A DNA stretch of 64,000 bases. It comes from an uncultured Actinomycetes bacterium (GTDB taxonomy: Bacteria > Actinomycetota > Thermoleophilia > Solirubrobacterales > Solirubrobacteraceae). The notes below the pieces were generated by a model that was not told the DNA's origin, did no database searches, and saw only the letters and a list, made by a program, of their open reading frames with translations. The position numbers and the translations under genes are program-made. Where the stretch lies: positions 1 to 64,000 of the forward strand of contig CALAQT010000068.1 in the NCBI GenBank assembly GCA_937888775.1, given 5' to 3'. Position 1 is the first letter of the stretch; the number at the start of each line of letters is the position of its first letter. Of this stretch, positions 8,247 through 17,103 are shown piece by piece.

Positions 8247-9172
8247 TAGATGGTCAATCGGTCGTCCTCCGCGAACGCGCCGGTCGCGAATATGACGTTG
8301 CCGAAGAAGCCGTGGATCTCGTAGTCGGCGAGCGGCTCCATGATCGGGTCGAGTGAGCGGCCGAGCACACGGGCCGGGTCGTCGGCGTCCAGCAGCACCG
8401 CGCCGAGGCAGTAGCGCTGGTCCTGGTCGACACCGTGGTAGATCTCGAGCCAGCCCTCGGGGATGCGCAGTGGAGGAGGTCCGGCCCCCAGCTTGGTCGA
8501 ATCCCACATGCCGCGGCGCGGTCGAAGGATGCACTGCTGCTCACCCCAGTGCACCAGATCGGAGGAACGTGCGATCCACATGGACGGGAGGCCGAGCCCC
8601 TCGGTGACCGGCCGATGCAGCGCCACATAGGCGCCGCGCACCATCTCCGGGAAGAGCACGAAGTCCTTGTTGGGTGGCGGCAGGACCATCCCATGCCGAC
8701 GGTACGTTCGCCAATCGCGCGTGTCTGCCACGCCCACGCCGAAACCATCGGGGGAGACCGCGGTGTAGGCGAGGTGGTAGCGACCGTCGATCTCCGTCAC
8801 CCGGCAATCCTCGATGCCGTAGCTCTCCAGGTTTCCCTCTCCCTCCAGCGCGGGTGCGGGTTCGACGCGGAAGCTGACCCCATCCTGGCTCGAGGCGAGC
8901 CGCAGATGAGAGATCGTGGTCAGGTAGTCGTCGCCGCGCCAGAAGAAGACGCGGGGGTCGCCCCCGGGGATCAGGTCGGGATCACCGGTCCGAGCCTCGA
9001 CGCGACGCATCCCCTCCGGCGCCGTTGCATCGAGCACCAACGCGCTCACGGTGCCGTCACCGGCGGGCACTGCTTCGGCAACGCGCAGCAGCAGCCAGGT
9101 CTTGCCCTCGAAGTGGAAAGCCGCTGGGTTGAGCACGCACATGACGCTGAGGTCTGGGCGGGACGGTGGCAC
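8174..9172 (-). CDS. GH130-type mannoside phosphorylase
   Basis: 332 aa from GTG 9172. It is a five-bladed propeller family enzyme: MCVLNPAAFHFEGKTWLLLR, NLESYGIEDCRVTEIDGRYH, KDFVLFPEMVRGAYVALHRP, LRIPEGWLEIYHGVD and ADYEIHGFFGNVIF match GH130. The ED of GIEDCR is in the expected position of the catalytic Asp region. GH130 enzymes phosphorolyse beta-mannosidic bonds in the cytoplasm, releasing mannose 1-phosphate. In-frame codons upstream (DLARRFPANPLISPAD) look like the usual family N-terminus, but no ATG, GTG or TTG precedes them before a stop at about 9275, so the true start may be damaged or non-canonical. It is divergent from the GH5-like gene and close to a sugar ABC importer. Confidence 0.85.
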   Translation of the reverse strand: MPPSRPDLSVMCVLNPAAFHFEGKTWLLLRVAEAVPAGDGTVSALVLDATAPEGMRRVEARTGDPDLIPGGDPRVFFWRGDDYLTTISHLRLASSQDGVSFRVEPAPALEGEGNLESYGIEDCRVTEIDGRYHLAYTAVSPDGFGVGVADTRDWRTYRRHGMVLPPPNKDFVLFPEMVRGAYVALHRPVTEGLGLPSMWIARSSDLVHWGEQQCILRPRRGMWDSTKLGAGPPPLRIPEGWLEIYHGVDQDQRYCLGAVLLDADDPARVLGRSLDPIMEPLADYEIHGFFGNVIFATGAFAEDDRLTIYYGAADTHVCGATISIQETLANLD

Positions 9173-9246
9173 GTCCGCGGGAGAGATCAGGGGGTTGGCC
9201 GGGAACCTGCGAGCGAGATCGGTTATTTGTGTTTGACTCCCTGCGC

Positions 9247-11175
9247 ATGGCTGCGGTCGAACGTCCGTCCCCGAAGCTTAGCCGGATCTGGGTCGGGGCG
9301 AACTTCTGGTCGCGCGTGGGCGGCCCGCTGATGTGGCGTACGTTCGACGAGCAGGTGGTCCGCGCGGAGCTGCAGGTTCTCATGAGCCATGGGCTCAACG
9401 TCACCCGCTCCTTCCTGTACTGGCCGGACTTCATGCCCGAGCCCGACCGCCTCGAGGAGTCGTTCATCAAACGTTACGCGCGCTTCCTCGACCTCCATCT
9501 CGCGGTTGGCATGACCACGATACCCACCTTCATCGTCGGCCAGATGTCGGGTGAGAACTGGGATGTGCCCTGGCGGTGCGGCCGCGATCTCTACGCGGAC
9601 GGTTGGATGCTGGCGCAGCAGGCGTTCTATCTCCGGGAAATCGCGGGCCGCTTCAGGGATCACCCGTCGGTGTGCGCCTGGCTGATCTCCAACGAGATGC
9701 CGGTGTACGGCGGGGATGACTCCCCGGCCGAGAACGTGCGTAGCTGGGCGCAGCTGATGGTGCAGGCGATCCGCGCGGGCGGGGCGACCCAGCCGGTGTC
9801 CCTCGGGGATGGCGCCTGGGGCGTCGAGGTAACGGGAGTTGACAATGGCTTCCGGCTGCGCGACCTGGCACGCACTGTCGACTTCGTCGGCCCGCATTGC
9901 TATCCGATGGAGGACGACGCGATTCGGCAGCACCTGACGGCAGCCTTCAACTGCGAACTCAGCCATGTGGGCCTGCCTGTCGTGCTCGAGGAATTCGGGG
10001 TCAGCTCCGACCACGCTTCGGACACCGCTGCAGCCGATTACTACCGCCAGGTCCTCACCAGCACGCTGTGCGCCGGGGCGGTCGGCTGGCTGGCGTGGAA
10101 CAACACCGACTTCGAGCTGGCGGCCCAGGATCCGTACCGGCACCATCCATTCGAATTGCACTTCGGCGTCACCCGAGCCGACGGCTCGCCCAAGTTGGCG
10201 CTCCTGGAGCTGGAACGGTTCCACCGCACGCTGGAGCAAATTGACTTCGCGGGCTGCGACCGGGCGCCCACCGAGGTAGCCGTTGTCGTGCCCTCCTACT
10301 TCGACACGGACTACCCATTCATCGCTCCCAGCCAGCGGCCGATGATCCGTGGGATCCTGCTGCAGGCCTATATCGCCGCGCGGGAGGCGGGGATACCGCC
10401 CGCGCTCGTCCGCGAGCTCGACGGTGTCCCCCCGGCGCAGCTGATCCTGCTTCCGTCCACACAGGCCCTGACCGGTCCCACATGGGCCGAGCTCGAAGCG
10501 CGCGCGGCGGCCGGCTCCACTGTCTACTGCTCGTACTTCAGCGGCGGCGTCGAGTTGCGCCGGGGTCCCTGGCACAGCCACTTCAACGAGTTCTTCGGTG
10601 TGGAGCACAACCTGCGTTACGGCCTGGTCGACGCCGTCGAAGAGGAGACTGTGACCTGGATGTTCGAGAGCGGTCTGGGCGACCTGGCGCCGGGGACGAC
10701 GCTCTCCTTTCGGGTGGCGGGAAACCCGCACGGTCGCGCCTACCTGCCGGTCACTCCTCGTGAAGCTCAGGTGATCGCCCGCGACGTGCACGGCCGGCCG
10801 GCGTTGCTGGTGCGTGAGTTGGGCAGGGGCCGGATCGTGCTCTCCACATACCCGACCGAGTATTTCGCCAGCGCCCAGGCAAGGGCGAACCCGGAGGACA
10901 CGCACCGCCTCTACGCCGCCCTGGCCGTCCTGGCCGGAATTGAGCGTGCGGTCGGCAGCCCCCGACCGGATGTCCTGGTGGACTCCCTCGTGCACCGGGA
11001 CGGCAGCCGCTTCGTGTGGTTTCTCAGCCAGGCCGCCGAGCCGGTGAAGCTGCGGCCCGGTCTCCCTCCGAGCCAGGGACTGGTGGACCTGGAGACCGGC
11101 GCACCGGTCGATGAGGTCAACCTGAGCGGCTATGGGGTGGCGGTCTACCGGCTCGCGGCGATAGCGAAGCAATAG
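9247..11175 (+). CDS. GH5-like glycoside hydrolase with C-terminal GATase-like domain
   Basis: 642 aa from ATG 9247, divergent from the GH130 gene, with no signal peptide and so probably cytoplasmic. The N-terminal (beta/alpha)8 barrel, about residues 15-345, has the acid/base Glu in AWLISNEMPVYGG (E150) and the nucleophile in LPVVLEEFGVS (E249), the clan GH-A arrangement. Residues about 355-480 (TEVAVVVPSYFDTDYPF and following, PPAQLILLPSTQALTG, STVYCSYFSGG) resemble the trimerisation GATase-like domain of GH42 enzymes, followed by a small beta domain. With GH130 and the ABC importer next door it likely trims imported beta-mannan or gluco-oligosaccharides. Exact specificity is unproven. Confidence 0.8.
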   Translation: MAAVERPSPKLSRIWVGANFWSRVGGPLMWRTFDEQVVRAELQVLMSHGLNVTRSFLYWPDFMPEPDRLEESFIKRYARFLDLHLAVGMTTIPTFIVGQMSGENWDVPWRCGRDLYADGWMLAQQAFYLREIAGRFRDHPSVCAWLISNEMPVYGGDDSPAENVRSWAQLMVQAIRAGGATQPVSLGDGAWGVEVTGVDNGFRLRDLARTVDFVGPHCYPMEDDAIRQHLTAAFNCELSHVGLPVVLEEFGVSSDHASDTAAADYYRQVLTSTLCAGAVGWLAWNNTDFELAAQDPYRHHPFELHFGVTRADGSPKLALLELERFHRTLEQIDFAGCDRAPTEVAVVVPSYFDTDYPFIAPSQRPMIRGILLQAYIAAREAGIPPALVRELDGVPPAQLILLPSTQALTGPTWAELEARAAAGSTVYCSYFSGGVELRRGPWHSHFNEFFGVEHNLRYGLVDAVEEETVTWMFESGLGDLAPGTTLSFRVAGNPHGRAYLPVTPREAQVIARDVHGRPALLVRELGRGRIVLSTYPTEYFASAQARANPEDTHRLYAALAVLAGIERAVGSPRPDVLVDSLVHRDGSRFVWFLSQAAEPVKLRPGLPPSQGLVDLETGAPVDEVNLSGYGVAVYRLAAIAKQ

Positions 11176-11303
11176 GCCGGGACGTCCAGGGTCCCGCCCC
11201 CGGGCCGCACGCTGGTCCCCACCAGACTGCCCTGTGCGTTGTACAGCTGCACACGCCAGCGACCGTTGGGGAGCGTCGTGACGAGCGTTCTCAGGAGACG
11301 CAT
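11145..11303 (-). CDS. possible short ORF downstream of permease
   Basis: 52 aa, starting ten bases after the permease stop and overlapping the antisense end of the hydrolase gene by about 30 bases. It reads MRLLRTLVTTLPNGRWRV, QLYNAQGSLVGTSVRPGGG, ending FAIAASR. Composition is protein-like and the position fits an operon tail, but no family is recognised. It could be a decayed fragment of a carbohydrate-binding beta domain. Confidence 0.3.
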   Translation of the reverse strand: MRLLRTLVTTLPNGRWRVQLYNAQGSLVGTSVRPGGGTLDVPAYCFAIAASR

Positions 11304-11313
11304 GATGGGTCCG

Positions 11314-12213
11314 CTAGCCCTTGATGCCCGAACCGATCGCGGACTCGACGAACTGCCGCTGGAAGATCAGGAAGAGAATCACCACCGGCACCGCCAGCAC
11401 GACAGCACCTGCCAGGATCGTCCCGTACGGGTTGGCGGCGGCCTGGGCGACCGTGGAGATGTAGTTGGCGAGGGCGACGGCAAGCGGTTCCAGCTGCAGC
11501 TTCTTGGTGATCAGGAACGGCCAGAGGAACTCGTTCCAGGGACCGATGAACGTGATCAATAGCGCGGTCAGGATCGCGGGCCTGGTCAGGGGCATCACCA
11601 CCTGGGTGAGGACCGCCAGCTCAGAGGCGCCGTCAATGCGCGCCGCGTCGAACATGTCCCTGGGGAGCTGCAGGAAGAACTGCCGAAATATGAAGACTGC
11701 GGTCGGGTTGATGGCGAAGGGCAGGATCATGCCCAGGAGGCTGTCGCCAAGCCCGAAGTCGCGGGCGATCAGGACGTAGAGCGGGATCATCAGCAGCTGG
11801 AACGGCACTACCAGTAGCAGCAGCACCAGGTAGAAGATCGTCTCCCGGCCGCGAAAATGCAGCTGGGCGAGCGCGTACCCGGCGAGCATCCCAAACACGA
11901 GCGTGCCAAGCAGAACGCCGCCGGTGAAGAAGATCGAGTTGAGCAGACTCCGCGGCAGATTGATTGCATCGTTGATGGCCCCGAAGTTGGCTAGGGACAG
12001 ACTCGACGGGCTGGGGAAGGCGCCGGAGATGCCCGGGTTCGGCGCCTTCTGCAGGGCGCTGACGACCATGTAGTAGAAGGGGAACAGGAAGATCACCGCC
12101 CCGATCAGGAGCGGAATGAGCCGGAGCCACGTGCCTCTTCCGCGCTTGCCCCTGGTGGGTGTGCGCACGGGCTCGGCTGTTGCCGCGAGCGGCTGCGCCG
12201 GGACTGTCGCCAT
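11314..12213 (-). CDS. sugar ABC transporter permease (MalG type)
   Basis: 299 aa with six predicted membrane segments (LIPLLIGAVIFLFPFYYMVV; GGVLLGTLVFGMLAGYALA; IFYLVLLLLVVPFQLLMIPL and others). The cytoplasmic EAA loop, MFDAARIDGASELAVLTQVV, contacts the ATPase. Family length (about 275-300 aa) is normal. It is the second permease of a carbohydrate-uptake type 1 importer and lies two bases after the stop of the first permease. Transcribed leftward as binding protein, permease 1, permease 2; the ATPase gene is divergent at 14784. Confidence 0.92.
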   Translation of the reverse strand: MATVPAQPLAATAEPVRTPTRGKRGRGTWLRLIPLLIGAVIFLFPFYYMVVSALQKAPNPGISGAFPSPSSLSLANFGAINDAINLPRSLLNSIFFTGGVLLGTLVFGMLAGYALAQLHFRGRETIFYLVLLLLVVPFQLLMIPLYVLIARDFGLGDSLLGMILPFAINPTAVFIFRQFFLQLPRDMFDAARIDGASELAVLTQVVMPLTRPAILTALLITFIGPWNEFLWPFLITKKLQLEPLAVALANYISTVAQAAANPYGTILAGAVVLAVPVVILFLIFQRQFVESAIGSGIKG

Positions 12214-12215
12214 GG

Positions 12216-13133
12216 CTACTCGCGCTCCAGGAAGAATCGGCTGACGCCGGAGACAACCAGGACCCCGATGGCGAGCAGGATTCCGATCGCCGCCGCGTAC
12301 CCCGGATGATTCTGCTCGATACCCTGCCGGTAGATCAGGAAGACCGGCGAGACCGACTGGTTATCAGGGCCACCGCCTCCGGTCAACAGGTAGGGCTCGG
12401 TGAAGAAGTTGGCCCCAGTGATGATCGAGACCACCACCACCAGCACCGTTGCCGGCCGCAGTCCTGGCACGGTGACTGCGAAGAACGCGCCGATGCGGCG
12501 AGCGCCGTCCACCTTGGCCGCCTCATAGAGTTCCTTGGGGATGGCCTGCAGAGCGGCCAGGTACAGCAGTATGTAGAAGCCGAGTCCCTTCCAGGTCACG
12601 TAGATGGCGATGATCGGCATCGCCCAGAATCCGTTGACCAGCCACGATGGATTGGGGGCGAGAGCGCCAAGGATCTTGTTGACCAGACCGGGGCCGCTGA
12701 ACAGCCAGAGCCAGATTCCCACAGCAGCAACGCTGGCTGTGATGTAGGGGATGTAATACGCAGCGCGGAAGAAGCCGCGCAGCGGGATCGCGCCGTTGAG
12801 GGCAGTGGCGAGAATCATCGAGACTGCGACTGTCAGGGGGACGTTGATGACCAGGAAGATGAGCACGTTGCGGAGCGCGATGTGGAAGAGCGGATCCGAC
12901 AGGACCGCGGCGTAGTTGCCCAGGCCCGCAAACGGTTGGTCGATCTGGGCTCCGGGAGCCGTGAAGATGTACTTGTAGAACGATATGAAGACCGCGAAGA
13001 AGAACGGGTACGCATAGATCCCGACGAGGAAGAGGACGAATGGCGCGACGAACAGGTAGCCGATCGGCTGCTCTCCGAACCAGGTCCGGAGGCGTGACCG
13101 GGAGCGGCGGAGCGTGTTCGGCGCCGCAGCCAC
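12216..13133 (-). CDS. sugar ABC transporter permease (MalF type)
   Basis: 305 aa with six membrane segments, the first being YLFVAPFVLFLVGIYAYPFF. The EAA loop reads LYEAAKVDGARRIGAFFAVT. It pairs with the MalG-type permease to form the channel of the importer, next to the solute-binding protein gene (15 bases after its stop). Normal length for the family. Confidence 0.92.
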   Translation of the reverse strand: MAAAPNTLRRSRSRLRTWFGEQPIGYLFVAPFVLFLVGIYAYPFFFAVFISFYKYIFTAPGAQIDQPFAGLGNYAAVLSDPLFHIALRNVLIFLVINVPLTVAVSMILATALNGAIPLRGFFRAAYYIPYITASVAAVGIWLWLFSGPGLVNKILGALAPNPSWLVNGFWAMPIIAIYVTWKGLGFYILLYLAALQAIPKELYEAAKVDGARRIGAFFAVTVPGLRPATVLVVVVSIITGANFFTEPYLLTGGGGPDNQSVSPVFLIYRQGIEQNHPGYAAAIGILLAIGVLVVSGVSRFFLERE

Positions 13134-13148
13134 CCTCGCTCCTCCGCC

Positions 13149-14441
13149 TTACTGGCTGAGCAGGGTCTTGATCAGTGCGGCCGCGCCCGTGAGGGCCTGG
13201 TTGACGCTCTGATTGCCGGAGATCACGGCCTTCGAGTAAGCATCGCGGAAGTCCTGCCACATCTCCACCGAGTTGGGGACATTCGGAACCTGGGTGAGGC
13301 GGGACGCCTGGTCGGCGAACACCGTGTACTCCGGGTGCGCTGAGAAATAGCTCGCGTAGGTCGAGGTCACGGAGGTCCGCGTCGGCATCTGCCCCGTCAC
13401 CTGCAGCAACTGGCCGTCACTGGCCTGGCTGGTACTGAACTTCAGGAAGTCCCACGCTGTGCCCTGACTCTTGCAGCTCGAGTACATCCCGATCGACTTT
13501 TCATCTGAGAAGGTGTGGATCTGGCTGGGATCCTTGCCGTCCTTGGTCGGTACCGGCACCACGCCCCAGTTCACCTTGCCCGTGTACTGGGCGATCGCCC
13601 AGGGTCCGACAATCGCCATGGCGGCCTGCCCGGTGGCGAACGCGTCGCCCTGAGCAGCTTCCGTGGGCGCCAGCTTGTTCGAGTACAACTGACGCCAGAA
13701 GTTGGCGACAGCCTGGCCATCCGACGAGTCGAATGCCGGTTGGTTGTTCTCGACCAACTGCTTGCCTCCGGTCTGAGCGATGAAGAGCGGATAGAAGTCA
13801 AACCAAGACTGAAAGTACTCCGAGGTCGGCGCCGGCCAGATCGCCGCCTGGACACCTCCCTTGGCGACCAGGATCTGCGCGGTACTCAGGAATTGGGCGT
13901 AGGTTTTGAGCGGGGGGTTGGTCGAATCGATGCCGGCTTTGAGAAAGACGTCCTTGTTGTAGAAGATCATGACCGGGTTGGTCTTCCACGGCATCTGGTA
14001 GAACTTGCCGTCGGGTGACTTGAACTGCCCCGCCGCGCTGCCGGTCCGGGCGTTGATGTAGGAGTCCCCGTCGGAGAAGTTGCTGAGCGCGACCAGGCCT
14101 CCTTGCTGCTGCCATCCCGGCACCGAGCCTGGTGCGGTGTTGTAGATCAGGCAGGGGGTGGTCCCGGCCGTGATCGCGGCGCCGATCACCTCCTCGGAGG
14201 TCTTGCCTGCAGGAATCTGCTGCCCCGTCACCTGCTCACTGGGATGGTCCTTGTTCCATGCGGCGACGACCGCCTCGCCCCACGTAACCTCCTGGGCATT
14301 GTTGGAGTACCAGATCGCGATTGGGCCTTTCGCGGCGCTTGCCTGAGAACTGGAACTGCTCGGAGCGCTGCTCCCACATGCTGCGGCTACTAGCGCGACC
14401 GCCACCAAACTGCATGCCCGTCGCCAACCCATGCCTCTCAT
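13149..14441 (-). CDS. extracellular sugar-binding lipoprotein of ABC importer
   Basis: 430 aa from ATG 14441. That start follows an AGGAG nine bases upstream and gives a short lipoprotein signal (MRGMGWRRACSLVAVALVAA then AC-GSS), with the Cys as lipid anchor and a Ser-rich linker. The body is a family-1 (MalE-like) binding protein: IAIWYSNNAQEVTWGEAVVA, MPWKTNPVMIFYNKDVFLKAG, GQAAMAIVGPWAIAQYTG and GTAWDFLKF. It would capture oligosaccharides outside the cell and deliver them to the two permeases encoded downstream. Confidence 0.9.
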   Translation of the reverse strand: MRGMGWRRACSLVAVALVAAACGSSAPSSSSSQASAAKGPIAIWYSNNAQEVTWGEAVVAAWNKDHPSEQVTGQQIPAGKTSEEVIGAAITAGTTPCLIYNTAPGSVPGWQQQGGLVALSNFSDGDSYINARTGSAAGQFKSPDGKFYQMPWKTNPVMIFYNKDVFLKAGIDSTNPPLKTYAQFLSTAQILVAKGGVQAAIWPAPTSEYFQSWFDFYPLFIAQTGGKQLVENNQPAFDSSDGQAVANFWRQLYSNKLAPTEAAQGDAFATGQAAMAIVGPWAIAQYTGKVNWGVVPVPTKDGKDPSQIHTFSDEKSIGMYSSCKSQGTAWDFLKFSTSQASDGQLLQVTGQMPTRTSVTSTYASYFSAHPEYTVFADQASRLTQVPNVPNSVEMWQDFRDAYSKAVISGNQSVNQALTGAAALIKTLLSQ

Positions 14442-14783
14442 CTCATCTAGCTCCTGGTGACGGCTCGAGAGTCGGCGAAACGCCCCGCGGTATGCTAGCA
14501 CCGCGCCTCGGACCCCCACGGGCCTTCGCCATCAGCCCTGGGTATGAGCGGCGAGGACGGCCCGGGCGAGGGCGAGCCATGGGAATTGTCGGGAGGGCAT
14601 TGCGTAGCAGGGCTGGTGTGGTCGTTCCTGACTACCTTGGCAGGGCGTGCCCTCTCCCTCAGCACCGGAGACCATTCGACGCAGATGCGACCGATGCGAG
14701 AAGATGATGGGAAGGGGTCCGCGACACGCAGGGACTCCGGCGAGCATCTCCGCCCCGGATTTCGGTTAGGAGGACGAAACGTC
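14442..14783. promoter_or_regulatory. divergent control region between binding protein and ABC ATPase genes
   Basis: 342 bases between two divergent genes of the same transporter, so it must hold both promoters. A strong ribosome site, AGGAGG at 14768-14773, precedes ATG 14784. A leftward AGGAG serves the binding protein. No clear operator palindrome was seen. Confidence 0.5.
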
Positions 14784-15842
14784 ATGGCGTCAGTGGCCTT
14801 CGAGCGCGTCACCAAGCGCTACACCGCGGACACTGCCGCCGTCTCGGGTCTCGATCTCGAGATCCGTGACACCGAGTTCATGGTCCTGGTCGGCCCATCC
14901 GGGTGCGGGAAGTCGACCGCGCTGCGCATGCTTGCCGGCCTGGAGGACATCACCGAGGGCGCGATCAAGATCGGTGAGCGTGTGGTTAACGATGTACCTG
15001 CCCGCGACCGGGACGTCGCCATGGTGTTCCAGTCATATGGCCTGTATCCCCATATGACCGTGTACGACAACATGGCTTTTGGGCTCCGGCAGCGGCACAC
15101 CCCAAAGCCCGACATCGAGCTAAAGGTGAGGGAGGCGAGCAGGCTGCTCGGCCTCGACAGCTATCTCCAGCGCAAGCCGCGCCAGCTGTCCGGCGGTCAG
15201 CGCCAGCGCGTGGCGCTGGGGCGGGCGATCGTGCGCAATCCGCAGGTCTTCCTCCTGGATGAGCCCCTCTCCAACCTCGACGCGCAGCTCCGAGTGGAGA
15301 CCCGCATCAATCTGCAGAAGCTGCACCGCGACCTCGCCTCGACGTTCGTTTACGTCACCCACGACCAGGTCGAGGCGATGACGATGGGCGATCGTATCGC
15401 GGTGCTGAAGGACGGCGTTCTCCAGCAGGTTGCCTCACCCTCTGACATCTATGACCACCCCGCCAACATGTATGTCGCGGGCTTCATCGGCAGCCCAAAG
15501 ATGAACTTTATCCCGGTCACGATCGAGGGCACCACCGCCCGGGCGGCGGGATTCCAGCTCGAGCTGCCGCGGGCGCTCGGGATTGATTCCGGCGTGCTCG
15601 GGATCCGGCCCGAGGAGGTGACCGTGGCATCAACTGGAAACAACCCACAAATCGAAATGAAAGTCGAGCTCGTCGAGGCGCCGGGCTCAGACCAATTCCT
15701 GTACGGTACGGTCAGTGGCGACAATGTGATCGCGCGTGTCGATCCGCACCTTAAGGTCGCCATAGGCGACCTGGTAAGGCTGACGCTCAACATCGACCGG
15801 CTGCACGTTTTCGACACCGCAACCGAGAATGCTGCGCTCTAG
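14784..15842 (+). CDS. sugar ABC importer ATPase (MsmK/UgpC type)
   Basis: 352 aa from ATG 14784 behind AGGAGG; the longer upstream open frame is non-coding. Walker A GPSGCGKST, Q-loop VFQSYGLYPHMTV, signature LSGGQRQRVALGRA, Walker B VFLLDEPLSNLDA and the His switch YVTHDQVEA are all present. The C-terminal regulatory OB-type domain (about 240-352; GVLGIRPEEVTV) is characteristic of sugar importers. It powers the importer encoded divergently at 11.3-14.4 kb. Its stop directly abuts the convergent stress protein remnant. Confidence 0.92.
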   Translation: MASVAFERVTKRYTADTAAVSGLDLEIRDTEFMVLVGPSGCGKSTALRMLAGLEDITEGAIKIGERVVNDVPARDRDVAMVFQSYGLYPHMTVYDNMAFGLRQRHTPKPDIELKVREASRLLGLDSYLQRKPRQLSGGQRQRVALGRAIVRNPQVFLLDEPLSNLDAQLRVETRINLQKLHRDLASTFVYVTHDQVEAMTMGDRIAVLKDGVLQQVASPSDIYDHPANMYVAGFIGSPKMNFIPVTIEGTTARAAGFQLELPRALGIDSGVLGIRPEEVTVASTGNNPQIEMKVELVEAPGSDQFLYGTVSGDNVIARVDPHLKVAIGDLVRLTLNIDRLHVFDTATENAAL

Positions 15843-16398
15843 TCACCCCCTCGTCGGCCCCTTGCCCACGGCGAGACCGGCGATCCAGCCGGCGAGCGCA
15901 GCAGCCCGAAGCGCCTCCTGCGAGCCATCACATCCAACGACGACGCGACGCGGCGGCCACTTGTCACCATCCTCACGCACGAGCAGAACCGGTCGCAATG
16001 AACGCTGCACCACGTCCTCCGAAACCCGGTACGAGAAAAGTTCCTCGACGATGCCGAGCTTACGTCCCCCGACCACGATGAGCCCAGCACCCACGGCACC
16101 CGCGGTGGTAAAGAATTCCACGCGCGCGCGACCCGTAGGGCGTGTGGATTCCGGTGACTGGGCAGCCCAGCGTTTCCTCGATCAGCTTAGCCTCCGCACT
16201 GACCACCCCGGAGGCGATCGCCTGGTCGACGCCTTGTGCACCGCCGATCGTGGACGCCGGCGTCCAGACGTGAACAATATGCAGCGCCGCGCCTGAGCTC
16301 CGCGCGACGTACGCGGCGGCCCCTCGCGCATCCCTACTCGATGAAGTGCCATCGCTGGCGAAGAGGATCGTGGTCGGTGCAACGTCCTTGTGCGTCAC
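15843..16398 (-). pseudogene. universal stress protein, frameshifted at a CG repeat
   Basis: The minus strand from ATG 16398 reads TTILFASDGTSSSRDARGAA, HIVHVWTPAST and GIHTPYGSRA. The frame then shifts within a (CG)4 run at 16121-16128, and the other frame continues VEFFTTAGAVGAGLIVVGG and RSLRPVLLVRED, completing USP domain 1. A second domain starts (VVVGCDGSQEALRAAALAGW) but stops after about 30 residues. So there is one dinucleotide-type indel plus C-terminal truncation. It could be a pseudogene, an assembly error or a slippage site. Confidence 0.7.
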
Positions 16399-16497
16399 CT
16401 TTCAGGTCCGCCTATATAGTTGGTGGACAGCGCGCGGATGGTGGGCCGCCACGCTCCGAGGGTAGTCAGTTCAGGGCCCTCGCGGACGCCGCGGGTC

Positions 16498-17103
16498 TCA
16501 GCCACGGCGTGCCCAGCGCAAGCGAAGCGTGTCCTCGCGCTCGCTCTGTTCTAGCCGTTCGCGGCTCGCCCTCAGCGCTCGCTCCAGCTGCGGGAGCCTG
16601 CGATGCTCGAGGAGCCGGAGACGACGACGGGTCTGCAACAGCTCGGCGTCGATGTTGGCCAGTGCGCGCTGGACGGTTGCATGTGCGGCCGCCTTTTCCA
16701 CTGCATCGGCCAGAGCGTCCACCGCGCGATCCGTGGCACTGCTTCCCCCACTGGCGCTGGCAAGCGCGAGATCAGCAAACTGGCAGCGGGCGCTCTCCGG
16801 GATGGATACCGCCATGACGTTGTGCCAGTCGACGGTGATCGTCGCCGGCGCGCCGAGATGGGCCGCGACCATCGCGATCTGATGGTGATGGCCGATGCGC
16901 AATGCTCGTACGCACCAGAGTTCGGCCCGGGCGCATGCATCGATCCAGGCTGCGCGGGCCGCAGCAGCTTGAGGCTCGCGACGCTCGCGCTCCACGGCGA
17001 GGAGCCGCTGCTTGCGCGAGAGGATGTCGATCCCCCTCCGTGCAGTCTCGAGGCGACGCCGGATCCACACCTGACCGGCGCGCCCCGGCGGGACGCGGAT
17101 CAT
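16498..17103 (-). CDS. atpD: V/A-type ATPase subunit D
   Basis: 201 aa from ATG 17103, whose ATGA overlaps the stop of subunit B. The typical N-terminus is present (IRVPPGRAGQVWIRRRLETA then ARRGIDILSRKQRLL), followed by long coiled-coil helices and a C-terminal helix pair (NIDAELLQTRRRLRLLEHRR, LPQLERALRASRERLEQ). Subunit D is the central rotor shaft linking the A3B3 head to the membrane ring. It is the last gene of the nine-gene leftward operon. The symbol follows the Thermus naming and should not be confused with F-type atpD. Confidence 0.85.
   Translation of the reverse strand: MIRVPPGRAGQVWIRRRLETARRGIDILSRKQRLLAVERERREPQAAAARAAWIDACARAELWCVRALRIGHHHQIAMVAAHLGAPATITVDWHNVMAVSIPESARCQFADLALASASGGSSATDRAVDALADAVEKAAAHATVQRALANIDAELLQTRRRLRLLEHRRLPQLERALRASRERLEQSEREDTLRLRWARRG

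Noticed and set aside
9223..11172. A 649-codon open frame antisense to the GH5-like hydrolase
   Set aside because: Typical high-GC shadow frame: no family motifs, His/Arg/Val-rich composition, and the plus strand encodes catalytic motifs.
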